A program made the position numbers and the translations under genes. From Endotrypanum monterogeii (lineage: Eukaryota; Euglenozoa; Kinetoplastea; Trypanosomatida; Trypanosomatidae): 64,000 bases of DNA. The notes under the pieces were generated by a model, which had not been told where the DNA came from, did no database searches, and worked only from the letters and a program-made list of their open reading frames with translations. The DNA is taken from positions 219,161-283,160 of the forward strand of contig CM007332.1 of the NCBI GenBank assembly GCA_000333855.2, in the 5' to 3' direction. Positions 60,226 through 64,000 of this stretch are shown piece after piece (position 1 is the stretch's first letter; every line of letters starts with the position of its first letter).

Positions 60226-63200
60226 ATGAGTTCTCACGACCGAGGTTCCGTCGGCGCCTCGGGGGTGGGCGGTGCTGGCAACACAGGTAGGCACGAGCCC
60301 TCGCAGTCCGGGGTGCACCACCAACAGGAGATGGGCACTCTCAGAGAGGCTTCACATCGTGGACTGCACTCCGATGTTGCGCATCATGCATCACTTCCTA
60401 ACGAAGCTCTGCAGATGAGCATTACGAACGACTCTTTTGGGAATCCGCTGGGCAACAACCCCATCTTTGGCACCACCCGGCCGTTCCATAGCCAACAAGG
60501 CTCCTTGGCTGTAGAGCAATTTCTGTCTGGAGTATCCCCTACCAAGCACACGGACACTCCCCCCCACCACGCGAATCCTAACAGCGGTGTCGTCGCCGGG
60601 TCAATGCAACTCGGTGCTGCTTCCAACCGTCTGTCGCCTCCCAGAGAGGATGCTTCGTCTGCTTCCTCTTCGACAGGATTCGCTCCGCCGATTGTGATGT
60701 CGGCCCAACGGCGCACCACCTCGCCTCCTTCAGGTAGCCTAGCGCGCAAGGCGGCTGCGCTGACCGCACGTGCTTCCTCACCTACGGCATCTTCCACCAT
60801 TGTGGCCTCGGTTGCGTCGTCTTCAGCCCCGACACGACCTTCACTGCCGCGGTCGCCGTCTGGCCGGAGCCCTGCCACGGCGTTCCCGTTGTTTGCATCG
60901 GTGGCTGTATCTGACGCGACTTCATCTACAATGCCGACCAGCACCGCCCAACCCTCCTCGCCGCTGTTTGCTCATCCCATCCATCAGGGTTTTAGCCAAG
61001 CGGGTCACCTTCACGCGAGCGAGGCGGTGATGGGCGGTGGGAGAGCAGACTCTGGGGCCATTCGTCCCCACGGCTCACCACAGCGAAGTCCTACAAACCC
61101 TAGCACACCTCCAACGTCCCGGCGTGCCCAACCACACGGAGGCGGCATGCCGTTGGCTCCTAATCTCATGCCGATGCCAGGAGGGATGGGCGGTGGCCTT
61201 CCTCACAGTCGCTCTGACGTCGAGCTCCGTCGCATCTTCACTGAGCGTGAGGGCTCGAATGCGAGTCCTATTGGCATGGTTGCCGCGGGCCAAGTGCTCA
61301 GAGGGGGCTCACCGGGGGGCGTCGACCGCCCCTTATCCTACAACGCCGCACCGGCGGCTAGCTCTGCTTCGCGCCAGCGCGGTGTGGTTCGGGCCTCCGA
61401 GTCGTCCTTCAACAGCGGATTTCACAGCTCGAACCGCTACGGGTCCCCTGGTGGCAGCGGTGGCGGCGTCTCCAGTAACGCCCTCCCCGTCCAGCCGCGG
61501 TGGATGAACGCGGTGGAGCGTATCAAGGATTCGCGCAATTTGCAGAGTCTGTCGGCACATGATCCTGTGCTCCCGTACGACCAGAGCAAGCTTGGGTTCC
61601 AGAATCGCCGCGCCGCTGGTCAGGGGGTGCTGACGGCTAGCAAGCTAGAGGCTTTGGTAGCACAGCAGGCTGGGGGTGTCTACAGTGGCACAGACCCCGG
61701 CTACCCCCAGCTGCTGGCAACGCGTAGTGGTAAGAGTCTGAATGCACGCTCCAGTGGGTATTCGGCGAGACATTCAAACTCCCCACACGGCATGTCCGTG
61801 CTTGTCGCACACGAGGAGGCGCTTGTTGTGGCGACGCGACACGGCCGTGCCGCCTCAGAGCAATCAGGAGGTCGCCGTGGCGGCGGTGTGCGGTCCGTTG
61901 CGAGTGGCGGGCGCTCTGGTATGACCATTTCCCCGAACTCGCGCGTCATTACCGCCTTAGAGACTGTGACAGGCGGTGTCGTCAGCAACGCAGATACCAA
62001 TAACCTTGTCGGCGCCTCTCCGCGCACCCGCGGGGCAGTTGGCAGCGTTATGAGTGCTACTAGCACGGGAGGCCCCAAGGTGAGCCCAGCGTGGTACAAG
62101 CAGCCTCATCTCTTTCCAGGCAAGATGCAGCAGGCGACTGCCACCCAACTCTTCGCGACAGATTCTTCAGGTTATGCCGTAGCTGGGACTTCTGCTGAGA
62201 ACAGCGGTGCAACAGGGGCGTCACACATTACCAACGGTCAGGGGGGTGCATCAGCAGGGGCGGGTGGTGGCGGTGGCGGCGGTGGTGGCGGTGGCGGTGG
62301 CGGTGGTGGCGACGGCGGCGACGGCGGCGGTGGCAGGGGGGCGGGCAGCTCCTGGAGGGGTCGAGGTGGGCCTCGCCGGTCGACGAGGCCGTCTCCCAGC
62401 GATGCTGAGAAGAATAAGAAGTCGAAAGAGATCAAGAAGAAGTTGGATACGGAGGGCGATGAAGACGAGCGCGATGAGAGGCACTTCCGCATTCGTAATA
62501 TCGATGCCCTGCACGCCATTCCATGGGATCAGCGACGACAGTTGCCCATGAACGGCTTCGGCACGCGGTTCTTCGCCTTACTGAGCACGCCACGTTTCTG
62601 GGAGAAGCTAGACTGGACGGTGCGTGGTTCCCTTCTCACGGTGCTCCCCACCATGGTGCTCTCGCTCGAGCCCTCGACATCCAAAAAATTCCCGATGCCG
62701 TCCACGCTAGCCTTCAATGCCTTCTGGATCACCATGCCCACCTTTGGTGGGGGTTTGCGTGAGCTAGTGGTTGCCTTGAAGGGGTTTTCGTTCGGACTTT
62801 TGTTTTTGTGCGTGATAGTGGCCACACAACCGGGCCCAGCGTGGCTGACCCTTCTGTTGCTTTTTATCTTCACCCTCGTTTCCTCATTTGTTGCGGAGGA
62901 GACGAAGAAGACTGCCGCCTACGTGTTGGCGTCAACAATCATGCAATACATTACGAGCCCCGACGATACAAATTTTCATTATGTTGGGCAGTATTACATC
63001 GGACTTCTCGTTGCCTTGGCCTTCGGTATGGTTAGCTTTTTGGTGCCGTTCGTCCGCTGGTCGAGCGACATCGCCCGGCACTATATCAAGGCTATGGGCA
63101 ACGCACTTAGTATCGATTTGCAGGGGTCACTGTCTAGCTTTTGGGTACACACACCGCTGGAGCGCGAGTTGAACGTGGTGCATCTGCGTCAACTCAGGGC

Positions 63201-64000
63201 TACAGCGGAGAGATGTGTCGGCAAGATCGAGAAGGCGCTGGACGAGGCCGCGTACGAGCCCCACTCGGGGGCGTATATGGCGTGTATGAGAAACCGCTTC
63301 AATTTCTGCAAGTCCATACACAACATCCTGGGCTCCCTGAGCCACGTCATCGAGCTCATCGCGGAGGATCCGACGTTGATTGACACGCCCATGTGCACGG
63401 CTTTTGGGGAACAAATTGGGGATCACCTTGCCGTTATCACATCTGCTATGGACAGCATGGTGCTCAAGATTGTTGACTTTGAGCGCATCGTGACGCCACA
63501 GGAGACTCAGTTCTTCCGAGAGGCGCGCGAGCGCTTCCAAGAGGCGCTGTCGCGGGTGCGCGACGATGTCATCTTAACGAACGAAAACTACGAGACAGAC
63601 CAGTCCGACGTTCTGCTGGGCTTCTTCATGTTCAGCCTGGATGAGATGTGCGAGGTGATCAGCCAGTTCGAGGACACCGCGCACCCGCCGAGCACCTTTT
63701 TGAATGCGATATTGTTCCCCCTGCGGGATCTGAAGAGTGTCGGGGCAGCCTTCAAGTACTTGGTGCTTACAATAGCGACTCGCCGCACGATTCCCCGTCG
63801 GATGAAGGAGTCCATCAAGCTGTCCTTGTGTATTGTGCTGCCTTCTATTTTTCAGGTGTACACGCTGGACAATAATGCGGTGAGTCCCATGGCTGGTGCC
63901 GCTGTGATCGCACTCATTTACAATAGGACAGGATCTGAAAGCTTCCACTACGCCTCTGGTCGTTTACTTGGCACAGTTCTTGGCTCTATGGGGGCGCTGC
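60226..64000 (+). CDS. FUSC-like (fusaric acid resistance-type) membrane protein, 3' end outside window
   Basis: An ATG at 60226 opens a frame that is uninterrupted to the window edge (1258 codons plus one base), so the C-terminus is missing. Residues 1-670 are Ser/Gly/Pro-rich and disordered, followed by a glycine run at about 679-703 (with Asp interruptions) and a basic stretch (EKNKKSKEIKKK, about 725). Membrane helices lie at about 800-818, 840-868, 872-907 and 924-943, then a mainly helical soluble region to about 1190. A second membrane block begins near 1195, containing the TGSESFHYASGRLLGTVLGS motif typical of the FUSC/ArAE superfamily, where a paired membrane-plus-helical unit repeats twice. 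Such proteins export aromatic acids in bacteria and conduct organic anions in plants; the substrate here is unknown. Confidence 0.8.
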   Translation, partial: MSSHDRGSVGASGVGGAGNTGRHEPSQSGVHHQQEMGTLREASHRGLHSDVAHHASLPNEALQMSITNDSFGNPLGNNPIFGTTRPFHSQQGSLAVEQFLSGVSPTKHTDTPPHHANPNSGVVAGSMQLGAASNRLSPPREDASSASSSTGFAPPIVMSAQRRTTSPPSGSLARKAAALTARASSPTASSTIVASVASSSAPTRPSLPRSPSGRSPATAFPLFASVAVSDATSSTMPTSTAQPSSPLFAHPIHQGFSQAGHLHASEAVMGGGRADSGAIRPHGSPQRSPTNPSTPPTSRRAQPHGGGMPLAPNLMPMPGGMGGGLPHSRSDVELRRIFTEREGSNASPIGMVAAGQVLRGGSPGGVDRPLSYNAAPAASSASRQRGVVRASESSFNSGFHSSNRYGSPGGSGGGVSSNALPVQPRWMNAVERIKDSRNLQSLSAHDPVLPYDQSKLGFQNRRAAGQGVLTASKLEALVAQQAGGVYSGTDPGYPQLLATRSGKSLNARSSGYSARHSNSPHGMSVLVAHEEALVVATRHGRAASEQSGGRRGGGVRSVASGGRSGMTISPNSRVITALETVTGGVVSNADTNNLVGASPRTRGAVGSVMSATSTGGPKVSPAWYKQPHLFPGKMQQATATQLFATDSSGYAVAGTSAENSGATGASHITNGQGGASAGAGGGGGGGGGGGGGGGGDGGDGGGGRGAGSSWRGRGGPRRSTRPSPSDAEKNKKSKEIKKKLDTEGDEDERDERHFRIRNIDALHAIPWDQRRQLPMNGFGTRFFALLSTPRFWEKLDWTVRGSLLTVLPTMVLSLEPSTSKKFPMPSTLAFNAFWITMPTFGGGLRELVVALKGFSFGLLFLCVIVATQPGPAWLTLLLLFIFTLVSSFVAEETKKTAAYVLASTIMQYITSPDDTNFHYVGQYYIGLLVALAFGMVSFLVPFVRWSSDIARHYIKAMGNALSIDLQGSLSSFWVHTPLERELNVVHLRQLRATAERCVGKIEKALDEAAYEPHSGAYMACMRNRFNFCKSIHNILGSLSHVIELIAEDPTLIDTPMCTAFGEQIGDHLAVITSAMDSMVLKIVDFERIVTPQETQFFREARERFQEALSRVRDDVILTNENYETDQSDVLLGFFMFSLDEMCEVISQFEDTAHPPSTFLNAILFPLRDLKSVGAAFKYLVLTIATRRTIPRRMKESIKLSLCIVLPSIFQVYTLDNNAVSPMAGAAVIALIYNRTGSESFHYASGRLLGTVLGSMGAL

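Noticed and set aside
60384..60944. 186-codon minus-strand frame rich in Asp/Glu/Ala
   Set aside because: Shadow of the FUSC-like gene on the opposite strand.

Overview
This is a nuclear chromosome segment from a trypanosomatid protist, most likely a Leishmania relative in the Leishmaniinae; I cannot name the genus. The evidence is a glucose-6-phosphate isomerase that is very Leishmania-like from end to end and ends in the glycosomal signal AHL. The protein-coding genes show no introns. They lie in two directional blocks, and most have a long polypyrimidine tract followed by AG just upstream, the signature of spliced-leader trans-splicing. Intergenic DNA is full of poly-A/T, poly-G/C, (TA)n and (TG)n tracts.

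Layout. Bases 1-29318 form a minus-strand block with three genes: a 1405-aa low-complexity protein (4904-9121), a 456-aa protein of unknown function (21623-22993) and a CEP164-type WW/coiled-coil basal-body protein (26349-29318). Bases 29319-38726 are a divergent strand-switch region of about 9.4 kb with no intact gene, probably the Pol II transcription start region for both blocks. From 38727 to the right edge everything reads plus: V-ATPase subunit F, glucose-6-phosphate isomerase, a small probably mitochondrial protein with an OsmC-like C-terminus, an 849-aa coiled-coil/polyproline protein, a 56-aa Sec61-beta, a 1359-aa TPR protein that I read as the tau131/GTF3C3 subunit of TFIIIC, and the first 1258 codons of a FUSC-like membrane protein cut by the window end. 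The neighbours do not form a pathway; they share transcription units, as is normal in this group.

The most notable non-genic structure is a dispersed repeat present four times (16065-16428 minus, 37111-37376, 47946-48524, 56209-56675 plus). Every copy is in the sense orientation of its transcription unit. Two copies lie just downstream of stop codons, identity is about 97-99 percent by eye, and one reading frame stays open in all four. I could not assign it to a known family; a SIDER-like retroposon is one possibility.

Cautions. Gene density is low for a trypanosomatid, with one gene-poor stretch of 12.5 kb. There is a 140-base N gap at 11741-11880 whose two flanks look like noisy copies of one another. 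Parts of 30-38 kb and the sequence just after the gap may be poorly polished assembly. Several long open frames in simple-sequence DNA were discarded. Starts were moved to the first ATG where the longest open frame began with GTG.
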